Shown one piece after another: positions 1 to 9,515 of a stretch of 64,000 nucleotides of DNA. Position 1 is the first letter of the stretch. Each line of letters starts with the position of its first letter. The notes under the pieces were generated by a model. It did no database searches. It was not told where the DNA came from and was given only the letters and a program-made list of their open reading frames with translations. The DNA is from Bacillaceae bacterium JMAK1 (GTDB lineage: Bacteria; Bacillota; Bacilli; Bacillales; Marinococcaceae). The translations under genes were made by a program, and so were the position numbers. Where the stretch lies: the NCBI GenBank assembly GCA_012970285.1, contig JIBW01000002.1, positions 62,001 through 126,000 of the forward strand, read 5' to 3'.

Positions 1-1002
1 ATTGGTGTGACGAAGTTTCGACAAGTCCGACAACGTTTTAGCACACCTAAAATTGACAAGCAACAATGGGAAGAGAAAACAGTTGCGTTTAATGACGTGT
101 TTACTTCGTTAAAAGATCGTGAATTAAACCGAGAAGATCGAGTGGATTCGGAAGAACTTGTTGGTGAGAGTGTTCGATCGTCACTTGCGATCAACGATCA
201 ACAGTTTGATTTTGAGCTTGTAAAGACGTTTCTACCAGCATTTTTCGATCATGATGCGATGCTAACCGAGTCAGTGAAAGAAGATGTTCGCAGTTTATCG
301 TTTGTGTATCAGCTTGATGAATTGGAAATGAGTCGGTTACTGATCGAAGCGATGATCGGTGATGACACGATTGATATTGAACGATTACGTACGGTAGTGA
401 AAAATTGGTATCGTCATCAACACGGTCAAAACCCTCCGAAACTCGGGCTTCGTACAACGGCCGATGTTGAAGAACCACTACCGGAGAAAACACAAGCCAT
501 GAGTGAAGACGAAAAGATGGCGAGTTATTACAACCGCATCTCACCGTATGAGTTATTAGAAAGTATATCGGAGGCAACCGTTTCACCCCCAGACATTAAA
601 TTGGCAGAATCGCTCGTTCATGACTACAAATTACCTGTCGGTGTCGTAAATACGCTCATTGATTATGTTATGCGAACCCATGATAAGAGACTAGATGCCC
701 CGCTCGTACAAAAGATTGCAGGTGACTGGTCAAGAAAGAAGATTAAAACGGTTGAAGAAGCGATGAATCATGCAAAACAAGAATACCAAAAGCGTAAACA
801 GGTAAAAGATAAACCATCCAAATCTACGAATCGCCCTTCTCAGACGTCGAAGAAAAAGCAACAACCGAATCAGGATAAATTACCGAAATGGTTAACAGGT
901 GAACGACAAGAAGAACCGTCAGAGGAGAAACGCAAAAAAGCAGAAGAAGAGCGCAAGAAGTTTGAGTTATTACTTCAAAAATATAAGAAAGGGGACAGTT
1001 AA
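1..1002 (+). CDS. dnaB: Replication initiation and membrane attachment protein DnaB (C-terminal part, 5' end outside window)
   Basis: The frame is open to the left edge, so only the last ~333 residues are present; the Bacillus protein is about 470 aa. Near the middle is the segment with Y-x-R-I-S-P-Y-E-L-L and, about 55 residues later, K-I-A-G-D-W, typical of the DnaB/DnaD-type C-terminal domain. The last ~70 residues are a lysine/glutamate-rich tail. In Bacillus this primosome protein works with DnaD and DnaI to load the replicative helicase DnaC at oriC and at restarted forks. The stop codon directly abuts the dnaI start, so the two are co-translated. This is the Gram-positive DnaB, not the helicase given that name in E. 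coli. Confidence 0.88.
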   Translation: MGVTKFRQVRQRFSTPKIDKQQWEEKTVAFNDVFTSLKDRELNREDRVDSEELVGESVRSSLAINDQQFDFELVKTFLPAFFDHDAMLTESVKEDVRSLSFVYQLDELEMSRLLIEAMIGDDTIDIERLRTVVKNWYRHQHGQNPPKLGLRTTADVEEPLPEKTQAMSEDEKMASYYNRISPYELLESISEATVSPPDIKLAESLVHDYKLPVGVVNTLIDYVMRTHDKRLDAPLVQKIAGDWSRKKIKTVEEAMNHAKQEYQKRKQVKDKPSKSTNRPSQTSKKKQQPNQDKLPKWLTGERQEEPSEEKRKKAEEERKKFELLLQKYKKGDS

Positions 1003-1944
1003 GTGGAACCGATCCGTGATTCTCTAAAAAAGTACATGGGAGAAACAGGCTGGGAAAAGCGTTTAAATAAAGCTCGTGAATCACTGTTCCAAGATGAGAG
1101 AATTCGTTCTTGGCTTGATCAACATCGCGATGAATTAACTGACGGAGCAATTGAACAGGGCATTGCAGACTTATATGAGTATAAAAACTCTACAGTTGGT
1201 TGCAACGCCTGTGATTCCTTAGGGGCCTGTCAAAATCCGATGCCTGGATATCAACCTGAACTATATACCCATCTAGGACAAATCCATATGAGGTATCAAC
1301 CGTGTCCCTCAAAAATCGCGAGTGAACAAGAACAAAAGCATAAAAAATTGATTCAAAGCATGTACGTTTCCGATGAGTTTAAAAAAGCTACATTTGAAAA
1401 AGTAGAACTTGATGATGAAGACAATACGAGGGGTACAGCGGTTATTCAGGCAATTACGTTTGCGAATGAAATTGAACCTAAGAAAGATGGGAAAGGGCTT
1501 TATTTGCACGGAATGTTCGGTGTCGGCAAAACGTACATCGCGGCAAGCATTCAAAACACGTTAGCGAGCCGAAAAATTTCGTCATTGCTCGTCTATGCAC
1601 CAGAGTTTTTCCGAGAAATGCGACAATCGGTGGCAGATGGAACCGTAACAGAGAAGCTCGATGCCGTAAAGGCAGTGCCGGTCTTAATTCTAGATGACTT
1701 AGGGGCAGAAACGATGTCCGCTTGGATTCGTGATGACGTGCTAGGTGTTATATTACAATATCGAATGACTGAAAAACTACCAACCGTGTTTACGTCAAAC
1801 TGGGATCTAGATGAACTAGAAGGACATTTAGCATTCTCACAAAAAAATGGCGAAGAACGATTAAAAGCGAAGCGGTTGATGGAAAGAATTCGACCAATGA
1901 CAAGTGGAGTGTATGTTTCGGGGAGAAATCGACGTCACGAATAA
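1003..1944 (+). CDS. dnaI: Primosomal protein DnaI, helicase loader
   Basis: AAA+ ATPase of 313 aa that delivers the DnaC helicase to the primosome. Visible are an N-terminal Zn-binding-type cluster of Cys residues (G-C-N-A-C-D near residue 66, a further C a few residues later and P-C-P near 101), Walker A G-M-F-G-V-G-K-T at residues 170-177 and Walker B L-I-L-D-D-L around 228. The start is GTG immediately after the dnaB TAA, with AAAGGGG about 6 bases upstream. Length and neighbours match B. subtilis dnaB-dnaI. Confidence 0.95.
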   Translation: MEPIRDSLKKYMGETGWEKRLNKARESLFQDERIRSWLDQHRDELTDGAIEQGIADLYEYKNSTVGCNACDSLGACQNPMPGYQPELYTHLGQIHMRYQPCPSKIASEQEQKHKKLIQSMYVSDEFKKATFEKVELDDEDNTRGTAVIQAITFANEIEPKKDGKGLYLHGMFGVGKTYIAASIQNTLASRKISSLLVYAPEFFREMRQSVADGTVTEKLDAVKAVPVLILDDLGAETMSAWIRDDVLGVILQYRMTEKLPTVFTSNWDLDELEGHLAFSQKNGEERLKAKRLMERIRPMTSGVYVSGRNRRHE

Positions 1945-2043
1945 CTGTCGTCCCTGAAACTACATTCGATGTTTTTAAGCTGCTATGTTACGATAGAAGA
2001 GAAATATGAAACTATGAATCGGCGTTTTTAAGGAGGCAGAACG

Positions 2044-3168
2044 ATGAGCATCGATGCGATTTTGGAGAAAGCTGTCGCAGGTGAACGACTAACGATGGAT
2101 GATGCCGTTCGGTTATACGAAGTAGACGAAAATGACGAAGTACAGCTAAATAAACTAGGTAAAGCTGCAGATACGATGATGAAAAAGTGGTATCCAGATC
2201 CGATTACGACATTCGTAATTGGTCGCAATGTTAACTATACGAATTTCTGTGATACATACTGCAGATTTTGCGCGTTTTACCGTCCTCCAGGTCATGAGGA
2301 AGGTTATGTACTTAGCGATGAGGAGATTTTCAAAAAGATTCAAGAGACCGTTGATGTTGGTGGAACTGAAATCCTGATGCAAGGCGGTACGAACCCTAAT
2401 TTAGAGTTTTCGTATTATACCGACTTACTTCGAAACATTAAGAAACGTTTTCCAGATATTACGATGCATTCCTTCTCACCAGCTGAGATTTATAAGATGA
2501 TGGATGTTTCAGGACTTAGTCTTGAAGAAGTATTACAGGAGTTAAAAGACGCAGGGCTAGATTCGTTACCAGGCGGCGGTGCTGAGATTTTGACAGAGGA
2601 AAACCGTAAAGCGGTTAGTCGTTTAAAGATTGACTGGTTACAGTGGATCGATTGCATGAAAGCTGCGAAGAAAGTTGGCATGCACGGTACAGCTACAATG
2701 GTCATTGGCTTTGGTGAATCGAATGAAGAACGTGCGCTTCATTTACAGCGAGTACGTGATGCTCAAGATGAAACGAACTGTTTCCTTGCGTTTATTTCTT
2801 GGACGTTCCAACCTGATAACACGCGGATGAAAGGTGAGAAAATCACTCCGAATGGTTATTTGAAGAATGTCGCGATTAGCCGTTTGTTTTTAGATAACGT
2901 ACCGAACTTCCAATCTTCTTGGGTAACGATGGGGCCAGAGACAGGCAAACGCTCTCTACACTTTGGTTGCAACGACTTTGGAAGTACAATGATCGAAGAG
3001 AATGTCGTGTCTGCCGCAGGTACGACGCATAAAGTGAATAACAATCGTGCCCTTGATATTATTCGTGAAGCGGGTAAGAAGCCTGCTGTAAGAGATACGA
3101 AGTATAACACATTACACGTATTCGAAGATCATGAACGGGCATCAAAAGACTTTGAAATGCAAAATTAA
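2044..3168 (+). CDS. mqnC: Cyclic dehypoxanthinyl futalosine synthase (menaquinone biosynthesis, radical SAM)
   Basis: Radical SAM enzyme of 374 aa. The [4Fe-4S]-binding Cys residues C69-x3-C73-x2-C76 lie in F-C-D-T-Y-C-R-F-C-A-F. Later motifs (L-D-S-L-P-G-G-G-A-E-I, S-W-T-F-Q-P-D-N-T) fit MqnC better than MqnE or CofH. It cyclises dehypoxanthine futalosine in the futalosine route to menaquinone. A strong AGGAGG lies 7 bases before ATG; a weak sigma-A-like promoter (TTCGAT, 18 bp, TACGAT) is at 1965-1994. It sits between dnaI and ytxC, which are adjacent or nearly so in B. subtilis, an organism that uses the Men route instead. No other mqn gene is in the window. Confidence 0.9.
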   Translation: MSIDAILEKAVAGERLTMDDAVRLYEVDENDEVQLNKLGKAADTMMKKWYPDPITTFVIGRNVNYTNFCDTYCRFCAFYRPPGHEEGYVLSDEEIFKKIQETVDVGGTEILMQGGTNPNLEFSYYTDLLRNIKKRFPDITMHSFSPAEIYKMMDVSGLSLEEVLQELKDAGLDSLPGGGAEILTEENRKAVSRLKIDWLQWIDCMKAAKKVGMHGTATMVIGFGESNEERALHLQRVRDAQDETNCFLAFISWTFQPDNTRMKGEKITPNGYLKNVAISRLFLDNVPNFQSSWVTMGPETGKRSLHFGCNDFGSTMIEENVVSAAGTTHKVNNNRALDIIREAGKKPAVRDTKYNTLHVFEDHERASKDFEMQN

Positions 3169-3173
3169 TCGTT

Positions 3174-3208
3174 AGAGAAACCTTCTTTGAAGGTTTCTCT
3201 TTTTTTTT
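3174..3208 (+). terminator. Rho-independent terminator after mqnC
   Basis: A perfect 12-bp stem (AGAGAAACCTTC / GAAGGTTTCTCT) with a 3-nt loop is followed by eight T residues. Confidence 0.92.
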
Positions 3209-3290
3209 CGCATGTTTGTCCAGAGCGTACATACGATGGAATAGAGCGATGTATGGACCGGATTAACGGAATGCGCGAGGAGGCATGTTT

Positions 3291-4136
3291 GTGCTGACAA
3301 TTGAATTTACACATAGCAAGGATTGTTACAAGATCGTCGATCGTATGAAAAATGGGTTAGCGAATCTGTATACACCATGTACAATTTCACAAACGAAAGA
3401 AACGGAGATGCGCTATGAATATCAAGGGGGAAAAAATGAGTGGGAACAATCGGTACGTCCTTTTATCGCAGCAGTTATTACAGATGAAATGATGGCGAAC
3501 TACGAAAGCGATTGGTTAGCGAAGAGAATTAATCGTCGATTCAATTATTGTGACCCAAGTGTACTCGAGCATGTGATTGAATGTACAAAAGCAATCCTTT
3601 CTGGAGAACATTCGGACATTCCAGAAGCAAAAAAAATAACGAAACGCATGGATGCTTTTTATGAGTCTGTCCATCAACATCTCATCGACAAGGATACATT
3701 TCACTGGCAACCATTTATGCAGTTTTGTATCGGAAAGTACGTCCATTATTTAGACGAGTTATCAGATGCTATTTTCGATGAATATCAAATGGAGCAAGAG
3801 TATCAAACGCTTGTCGATACGCTTCGGACTTATGTATATGGTGCGACTCCACTCGCAACGGAATTGCATCTATGGTACCCAGGAAGAGAACGATTTAAGC
3901 TCTGTGATGGGAACGGCAATGAATGGAATGCAATGGAACGATTGAGGAATACAAAGAGTATGCTCGTTTTTGAAGAAGGTGTGTTACCGGCGGAAATGAT
4001 CATCAGTCCAATCGCAAGTGTTGCTCCGAAACGGTTATACGTGTATACCGATTGTGATGATGGCGTTATTCAAACACTTCGCAACATTTTCCAAGAACGC
4101 ATTAATTTACGGTCTTTTACACAGTGGGAATTCTAA
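3291..4136 (+). CDS. ytxC: YtxC-like protein, putative sporulation protein
   Basis: Soluble protein of ~281 aa with no signal peptide or membrane segment, assigned from its size and its place between the dnaB-dnaI block and thrS as in B. subtilis, plus general sequence resemblance to the YtxC family. No enzymatic motif is seen and its function is unknown. AGGAGG at 3278-3283 is 7 bases before GTG 3291 but only 1 base before ATG 3285, so GTG 3291 is the better start. Sporulation expression is a family annotation and cannot be read from this sequence. Confidence 0.75.
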   Translation: MLTIEFTHSKDCYKIVDRMKNGLANLYTPCTISQTKETEMRYEYQGGKNEWEQSVRPFIAAVITDEMMANYESDWLAKRINRRFNYCDPSVLEHVIECTKAILSGEHSDIPEAKKITKRMDAFYESVHQHLIDKDTFHWQPFMQFCIGKYVHYLDELSDAIFDEYQMEQEYQTLVDTLRTYVYGATPLATELHLWYPGRERFKLCDGNGNEWNAMERLRNTKSMLVFEEGVLPAEMIISPIASVAPKRLYVYTDCDDGVIQTLRNIFQERINLRSFTQWEF

Positions 4137-4260
4137 TAGATGTCGATTTTTAATCCGATAATAAATTGTTTATTCTGCAAATGAATACGATACATGCTTT
4201 TTGAGCAGATCAACAGCTCAATATTACTAAAGGACATTGCTTTAAAGAGAGAACGCGTTA

Positions 4261-4290
4261 CCGACAAAAAGAATTTTTTGTCGGTTTTTT
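4261..4290 (+). terminator. Rho-independent terminator downstream of ytxC
   Basis: CCGACAAAAA / TTTTTGTCGG-type stem with a short GAAT loop followed by six T residues. It isolates ytxC from the acetate-permease promoter. Confidence 0.85.
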
Positions 4291-4353
4291 CATTTCATAT
4301 ACTTTCTGGATATTCTTTTAATGAAGCGCTTACAAATTTTAATATAAATAAAA

Positions 4354-4382
4354 TTGACACAATTACGAACATCTTGTAATCT
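4354..4382 (+). promoter_or_regulatory. Sigma-A promoter of the DUF485/symporter operon
   Basis: TTGACA at 4354-4359, a 17-bp spacer and TAATCT at 4377-4382, about 33 bases before the first start codon. Confidence 0.8.
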
Positions 4383-4415
4383 TTGTATACACACTTGGTA
4401 AAGAGGTGATCGGTC

Positions 4416-4748
4416 ATGAGTAATTCGAAAGCTACAATTGATTATGAAAAAGTTGTAAGCGATTCCAAATTCAAAGCGTTAATGAATGCAAAGAAACGTT
4501 TTATCGTACCAATGACCATCTTTTTCTTTTTATTTTATTTTACACTTCCTGTGCTGGCTTCGTATACAACGATTTTACATAACGAAGCGTTCGGTGTGAT
4601 TACGTGGGCATGGGTATTAGCAGTTGCTCAATTTGTGATGACTTGGACACTTTGCATCATGTACACGAGGAAAGCGAATCAATACGATCGAATGGCTGAT
4701 GAAGTGTTAGAAGAACATGTGCAGATCGATCGGAGGGAAGTAAGTTGA
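4416..4748 (+). CDS. DUF485 family membrane protein, partner of acetate symporter
   Basis: Small protein of 110 aa with two hydrophobic helices (about residues 32-52 and 62-85) and charged ends, typical of the DUF485 family (E. coli YjcH, B. subtilis YwcB). Members are nearly always encoded directly upstream of an SSS-family acetate symporter, as here; an accessory role in transport is inferred and not shown. The start is ATG with AGAGGTGA 9 bases before it. Its TGA overlaps the TTG start of the next gene. Confidence 0.88.
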   Translation: MSNSKATIDYEKVVSDSKFKALMNAKKRFIVPMTIFFFLFYFTLPVLASYTTILHNEAFGVITWAWVLAVAQFVMTWTLCIMYTRKANQYDRMADEVLEEHVQIDRREVS

Positions 4749-6295
4749 ATGAGTTGAACTTTACCGTTATATCACTATTTCTAATCATCGTTGCAGCAAC
4801 ACTCGTTATTACGTATTTTGCAGCAAAGCGTACGAATACTGCTAGTGAGTTTTATACCGCTGGTGGGGGGCTTACTGGCTGGCAAAACGGTTTAGCCATT
4901 GCAGGGGATTACTTATCTGCCGCTTCATTTTTAGGGATTGCAGGGGCCATTGCACTAACCGGTTTTGAAGGGTTTTATTATAGTGTTGGGTACCTTGTCG
5001 GTTATTTAGTCGTATTGTTCATCGTTGCAGAACCGATGCGTAATATCGGGAAGTATACGATTGCAGATATGTTAACGGCTCGGTTTGACTTAAAGAAAGT
5101 ACGTGGGATTGCAGCGCTTAGTACAATTACAATTGTTACATTTTATATGATTGCCCAGCTTGTAGGGGCAGGTGCACTTATTCAATTATTGTTTGGAATT
5201 CCTTATTGGGTTGCTGTTATTATCGTCGGGGTCATGATGACGACCTATGTTATGTTCGGTGGTATGACCGCGACAAGTTGGGTTCAAATTATTAAAGCTG
5301 TTTTACTGATGGCCGGGATGTTTATCATTTCGCTTATCGTATTGTTCCACGTAAACTTTAATATCGTTGAATTGTTTACACAAGCGAGAGATGCTTCACC
5401 TCACGGAGCGTCCTATCTAAATCCTGGAGTCGGTTCTGACTTACCATTAGACACGATTTCCTTAATGTTAGCTCTCGTATTAGGTACAGCTGGTTTACCG
5501 CATATTTTACTACGTTTCTTTACAGTAAAAGATGCGAAAACGGCTCGAGCATCAGTTATTACCGCTACATGGATTGTCGGGATCTTCTATCTCCTTACGA
5601 TTTTCCTTGGAATGGGAGCGGTTATTTTCGTCGGCCACGAAACGATCGTTGCGAATAACCCGGCAGGGAATATGGCTGCACCACTTCTTGCTCAAGTTCT
5701 CGGTGGCGACTTATTATTCTCATTCATTGCCGCAGTGACATTTGCGACCATTCTTGCAGTTGTGGCAGGGCTTGTTCTTTCAGGGGCATCGGCATTTGCT
5801 CACGATTTGTACGGTCAAATTCTTAAGAAGGGTAAAGCTACTGAGAAACAACAAGTCGTTGCAGCTAGAGTTGCATCATTAAGTGTTGCTGCAATGTCGA
5901 TCTCTCTGGCACTATTCGCCCAAAACTTAAACGTTGCCTTTCTTGTAGCTCTTGCATTCTGTGTGGCAGCAAGTGCGAATTTACCGCCGATCATCTTCAC
6001 AATTTATTGGAAACGATTTAACACAACTGGTGCAATTACAGGGATTTTAAGTGGTTTAATTTCAGCACTAGTACTCGTTATGCTAAGTCCAAATGTGCTT
6101 GATCCGGATGGCAATGCAATTATCGTTGGAGACCCATTGTTCCCGTTGGCTAACCCAGCGATTATATCCGTCCCACTCGGATTTTTAGGGGCATATCTCG
6201 GAACAATTTTCTCAAGTCGTAAATTAGACACTGAGAAGTATCGTGAAATTAAAGTAAAAGCGAATACAGGATTTAAAGAAGAGATCGATAGCTAA
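4745..6295 (+). CDS. actP: Cation/acetate symporter, SSS family (ActP/YwcA-like)
   Basis: Polytopic protein of 516 aa with about 13 hydrophobic segments, carrying the sodium:solute symporter signature region (E-F-Y-T-A-G-G near residue 38, A-G-D-Y-L-S-A-A-S-F-L-G near 57). It probably takes up acetate or a related monocarboxylate with Na+ or H+. The start TTG at 4745 has GGAGGGA about 8 bases upstream; the nearby ATG at 4749 is out of frame and stops at once. The pairing with the DUF485 gene supports acetate as substrate. The substrate itself cannot be read from sequence. Confidence 0.87.
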   Translation: MNELNFTVISLFLIIVAATLVITYFAAKRTNTASEFYTAGGGLTGWQNGLAIAGDYLSAASFLGIAGAIALTGFEGFYYSVGYLVGYLVVLFIVAEPMRNIGKYTIADMLTARFDLKKVRGIAALSTITIVTFYMIAQLVGAGALIQLLFGIPYWVAVIIVGVMMTTYVMFGGMTATSWVQIIKAVLLMAGMFIISLIVLFHVNFNIVELFTQARDASPHGASYLNPGVGSDLPLDTISLMLALVLGTAGLPHILLRFFTVKDAKTARASVITATWIVGIFYLLTIFLGMGAVIFVGHETIVANNPAGNMAAPLLAQVLGGDLLFSFIAAVTFATILAVVAGLVLSGASAFAHDLYGQILKKGKATEKQQVVAARVASLSVAAMSISLALFAQNLNVAFLVALAFCVAASANLPPIIFTIYWKRFNTTGAITGILSGLISALVLVMLSPNVLDPDGNAIIVGDPLFPLANPAIISVPLGFLGAYLGTIFSSRKLDTEKYREIKVKANTGFKEEIDS

Positions 6296-6304
6296 TGAAG
6301 CTAG

Positions 6305-6342
6305 AGCGGAAGTTCCTAATTAGGGCTTTCGCTTTATCTTTT
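6305..6342 (+). terminator. Probable terminator after actP
   Basis: AGCGGAAG pairs with CTTTCGCT around an inner CCTAATTAGG dyad, followed by TTATCTTTT. Confidence 0.6.
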
Positions 6343-6413
6343 CCCGGGAAATAATTACGAATGTCTTAAAAGTAAGCAAAGACTCTTAAAGAAGAACCAA
6401 CAAAAATAGGCGG

Positions 6414-6442
6414 TTGCATTTTTGTCGACAAGTGAATATAAT
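6414..6442 (+). promoter_or_regulatory. Sigma-A promoter of thrS leader
   Basis: TTGCAT at 6414-6419, a 17-bp spacer and a perfect TATAAT at 6437-6442. Transcription would start near 6449, giving a ~270-nt leader ahead of thrS. Confidence 0.82.
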
Positions 6443-6448
6443 AGGTCG

Positions 6449-6688
6449 TAAGAAAAAAGGCACGGAAGAGGACATGAAGTCATCGATACGATTCACAGAG
6501 AGAAAAGCCTGGGCTGAAAGCTTTTTAACGCCGGTCGATGAGTTTACCCCCTCAGAGCTACAGTGATGAACGCGATGCTAGTATTTACTGTCGTTATCGG
6601 GCGTTAACCGATTCGAGTGCAGCAAATCAGCTGTATGAGGGTGGAACCGCGGGTATGAACTCGTCCCTATTTAGGGACGGGTTTTTTT
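6449..6688 (+). promoter_or_regulatory. T-box riboswitch leader (threonyl-tRNA sensing)
   Basis: The conserved T-box AGGGTGGAACCGCG is at 6638-6651. It is followed by a terminator stem (CGTCCCT / AGGGACG, 6662-6678) and a T-run ending at 6687. The upstream ~190 nt would form stem I, where a Stem-I-like AGAGA and GCTGAAAGC occur near 6498 and 6513. ACC at 6546-6548 is a candidate threonine specifier, assigned by eye. Uncharged tRNA-Thr would stabilise the antiterminator and allow thrS transcription. Confidence 0.92.
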
Positions 6689-6716
6689 CGTGTTTAAATT
6701 TAAAGGAGTGAATCGC

Positions 6717-8651
6717 ATGTCTAATCAAGTACAACTTACATTTCCAGATGGAGCAGTCAAATCATTTGATGTTGGCGTTACGTTAGAAGAAGTAGCCTCA
6801 TCTATTAGTTCTGGACTTAAAAAGCAAGCATTAGCAGGTAAGTTCAATGACGAATTGTATGATCTTCGTAGACCGATTGAAGAAGATGGGAAGATCGCAA
6901 TTATCACATACAAAGACGCAGAAGGATTAGAAGTTCTTCGCCATAGTAGCGCTCATTTGCTAGCACAAGCGGTCAAGCGTCTCTATCCAGATGCAACATT
7001 CGGTGTAGGACCTGTCATTGAGGGCGGTTTCTACTACGACATTGATACCGAGCATACGATCACACCAGAAGACCTTCCTAAAATCGAAAAAGAAATGAAG
7101 AAGATCATGGATGAGAACTTCGATATCGTTCGAAAAGAAGTGTCTCGTGAAGAAGCAAAAGCGTACTTCAATGAAATTGGTGATCCGCTTAAACTAGAAT
7201 TAATCGATGCAATCCCAGAAGGCGAAACGGTTACACTGTATGAACAAGGTGAGTTTACAGACCTTTGCCGTGGTGTACATGTCCCGTCTACGAGCAAATT
7301 GAAAAAGATTAAACTCATGAACATTTCTGGTGCGTATTGGCGAGGCGACAGTAAAAACAAAATGCTTCAACGAATTTACGGAACTGCATTTGAGAAGCAA
7401 GCAGACTTAGATGAACATCTTCGTATTTTGGAAGAAGCAAAAGAACGAGACCACCGTAAATTAGGTAAAGAGCTCGAGATCTTCACAATCAATCAAAAAG
7501 TAGGACAAGGCTTGCCATTGTGGTTACCTAAAGGTGCGACAATTCGTAGAACGATCGAACGATACATCGTCGACCTTGAAGAGCGTCTAGGCTATGATCA
7601 CGTGTATACGCCAGTGCTTGGTAGTGTAGATCTTTATAAGGCATCTGGTCACTGGGATCACTATCATGAAGATATGTTCCCGCCGATGGAAATGGACAAT
7701 GAAGACCTCGTGTTACGTCCAATGAACTGTCCGCACCATATGATGGTGTACAAAAACAGCTTGCACAGTTATCGTGAGCTACCGATTCGAATTGCAGAGC
7801 TTGGAACGATGCACCGTCATGAAATGTCAGGAGCACTCGCTGGTTTGCAACGGGTACGTGCAATGACGTTAAATGATGCACATATCTTCTGTCGTCCAGA
7901 TCAAATGAAAGAAGAGTTCCTTCGTGTCGTTGATTTAATCCAGAATGTGTATCGCGATTTTGGCATTAACGATTACTACTTCCGTCTTTCTTATCGTGAT
8001 CCTGCAGACAAAGAAAAGTATGTTGATAATGATGAGATGTGGGATAAAGCACAACGTCTTCTAAAAGAAGCGATGGATGAGCGTGGTGCGGAATACGTGG
8101 AAGCAATCGGCGAAGCTGCGTTCTACGGTCCAAAACTAGACGTTCAAGTAAAAACAGCGCTAGGAAAAGATGAAACATTATCTACGGTTCAGCTAGACTT
8201 CCACTTGCCGAATCAAATGGATTTAACGTACATCGGTGAAGATGGAAAAGAACACCGTCCAGTCGTTATTCACCGTGGGGTTGTCTCAACGATGGAACGT
8301 TTTGTTGCCTTCCTTATTGAAGAATATAAAGGTGCATTGCCAACATGGCTTTCGCCAGTTCAAGTGCAGTTAATTCCAGTTTCATTAGAAGTACACCAGT
8401 CGTACACTTCTAAAGTAGAAGATGCGCTCCGTAAAGTTGGCGTACGTGTTGAAGTCGATATGCGTGAAGAAAAGCTCGGTTACAAAATTCGAGAATCACA
8501 AACGAAAAAGATTCCTTATACACTCGTACTCGGTGACAAAGAGCAAGACGCACTTGAAGTGAATATCCGTAAGTACGGTGAAAGTGATACAGAGTCGATG
8601 CCACTCGATGCATTTGTCGAGCAGCTAAAACTAGAAGCACGTAAGTTCTAA
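6717..8651 (+). CDS. thrS: Threonyl-tRNA synthetase
   Basis: Class II synthetase of 644 aa charging tRNA-Thr. Order of parts: TGS domain (1-62), editing domain with H76-S-S-A-H80, catalytic core with P-M-N-C-P-H-H (Zn ligand Cys) and R-x-x-E-type motif 2, and a C-terminal anticodon-binding domain (about 540-644). The ATG at 6717 is preceded by AAAGGAGTG. An upstream in-frame start at 6690 lies inside the T-box terminator and is rejected. It is controlled by the T-box leader. Confidence 0.97.
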   Translation: MSNQVQLTFPDGAVKSFDVGVTLEEVASSISSGLKKQALAGKFNDELYDLRRPIEEDGKIAIITYKDAEGLEVLRHSSAHLLAQAVKRLYPDATFGVGPVIEGGFYYDIDTEHTITPEDLPKIEKEMKKIMDENFDIVRKEVSREEAKAYFNEIGDPLKLELIDAIPEGETVTLYEQGEFTDLCRGVHVPSTSKLKKIKLMNISGAYWRGDSKNKMLQRIYGTAFEKQADLDEHLRILEEAKERDHRKLGKELEIFTINQKVGQGLPLWLPKGATIRRTIERYIVDLEERLGYDHVYTPVLGSVDLYKASGHWDHYHEDMFPPMEMDNEDLVLRPMNCPHHMMVYKNSLHSYRELPIRIAELGTMHRHEMSGALAGLQRVRAMTLNDAHIFCRPDQMKEEFLRVVDLIQNVYRDFGINDYYFRLSYRDPADKEKYVDNDEMWDKAQRLLKEAMDERGAEYVEAIGEAAFYGPKLDVQVKTALGKDETLSTVQLDFHLPNQMDLTYIGEDGKEHRPVVIHRGVVSTMERFVAFLIEEYKGALPTWLSPVQVQLIPVSLEVHQSYTSKVEDALRKVGVRVEVDMREEKLGYKIRESQTKKIPYTLVLGDKEQDALEVNIRKYGESDTESMPLDAFVEQLKLEARKF

Positions 8652-8721
8652 TAGTAGAAACCGGGAACGGGTCGCTCATTCAAGCGTTTTAGTCATGGGA
8701 TCGCTTTTTTCAGAAGTGATG

Positions 8722-8750
8722 TTGACAATTAGTTATTCATCCTGTATAGT
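8722..8750 (+). promoter_or_regulatory. Sigma-A promoter of infC-rpmI-rplT
   Basis: TTGACA at 8722-8727, a 17-bp spacer and TATAGT at 8745-8750. The transcript would begin near 8757. Confidence 0.85.
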
Positions 8751-8756
8751 AATGAA

Positions 8757-8891
8757 GTATTGAACATGTTGCACGCAAGCAGAAGCGCCCGCTTCTCACC
8801 TGCAAAACACCGTATGGTCGTTACCAGGTAAGCAATCGAACGTGATGGCTATAAGTGGGCGTCGTATTATATACGACACTCACTTTTTTTT
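8757..8891 (+). promoter_or_regulatory. Ribosomal protein L20-type leader of the infC operon
   Basis: A structured leader ends in a terminator: AAGTG-GGCGTCGTAT (8853-8867) pairs with ATACGAC-ACTCACTT (8870-8885) and is followed by T residues to 8891. Position and form match the B. subtilis leader where L20 binding promotes premature termination. The upstream AAGCAGAAGCGCCCGC segment could pair with the terminator arm as antiterminator. The assignment rests on context and folding by eye. Confidence 0.8.
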
Positions 8892-8965
8892 GTGCATAGC
8901 TAACTGTTTTTGTGAGCATGTTTAGATTCATATCGTTTCCTTACTAATGTCGGAGGTGGCTCACT

Positions 8966-9487
8966 ATTCGTAAAGATATGAAGCTCAACGATGGGATTCG
9001 TGCACGTGAAGTGCGTCTCATCGACGCTAATGGCGAACAACTTGGTGTTAAATCAAAGCGCGATGCGCTTGAGTTAGCATCTAAAGCTGAATTAGACCTT
9101 GTCCTTGTTGCTCCAAATGCAACTCCGCCTGTATGTCGAATTATGGACTACGGGAAGTTTCGTTACGAACAACAGAAGAAGGATCGAGAAGCTCGTAAGA
9201 AGCAAAAAGTCATTAACGTTAAAGAAGTGCGTCTTAGCCCAACTATTGAGGAACATGACTTCAATACGAAGCTTAGAAATGCACGTAAATTCTTAGAGAA
9301 GGGCGATAAAGTGAAAGCGGCAATTCGTTTCCGTGGACGCGCTATTACCCACTCTGAAATCGGTCGTAAAGTTCTCGAGCGTCTTGCACAAGACTTAACG
9401 GATGTTGCAAGCATTGAGACACGCCCGAAAATGGAAGGCCGCAGTATGTTCTTAATACTTGCGCCGAAAGCTGAAGACAAGAAGTAG
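8966..9487 (+). CDS. infC: Translation initiation factor IF-3, AUU start codon
   Basis: IF-3 of 173 aa, including the N-terminal [12 protein letters not shown] and central C-R-I-M-D-Y-G-K-F motifs. It prevents premature 50S joining and proofreads the initiator tRNA and start codon. The first ATG (8978) is 20 bases from the only Shine-Dalgarno (GGAGGT, 8952-8957), whereas the in-frame ATT at 8966 is 8 bases away. AUU initiation is the known autoregulatory feature of infC, since IF-3 discriminates against its own start. First gene of the infC-rpmI-rplT operon. Confidence 0.93.
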   Translation: MRKDMKLNDGIRAREVRLIDANGEQLGVKSKRDALELASKAELDLVLVAPNATPPVCRIMDYGKFRYEQQKKDREARKKQKVINVKEVRLSPTIEEHDFNTKLRNARKFLEKGDKVKAAIRFRGRAITHSEIGRKVLERLAQDLTDVASIETRPKMEGRSMFLILAPKAEDKK

Positions 9488-9515
9488 TCGCACAACAGCA
9501 AAGGAGGAAGTACTC

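Noticed and set aside
4320-4333. Half-match to a cre site (GAAGCGCTTACA) upstream of the acetate-permease promoter
   Set aside because: The right half fits but the first three positions do not; too weak to call an operator.
4194-4379. Short reading frame of 61 codons between ytxC and the DUF485 gene
   Set aside because: It runs through a strong terminator and into the -35 of the next promoter, and has no ribosome site.
8652-8721. Possible thrS terminator (AAGCG...CGCTTTTTT near 8684-8711)
   Set aside because: Only a 5-bp stem with a long loop; may help end thrS transcripts but is too weak to list.
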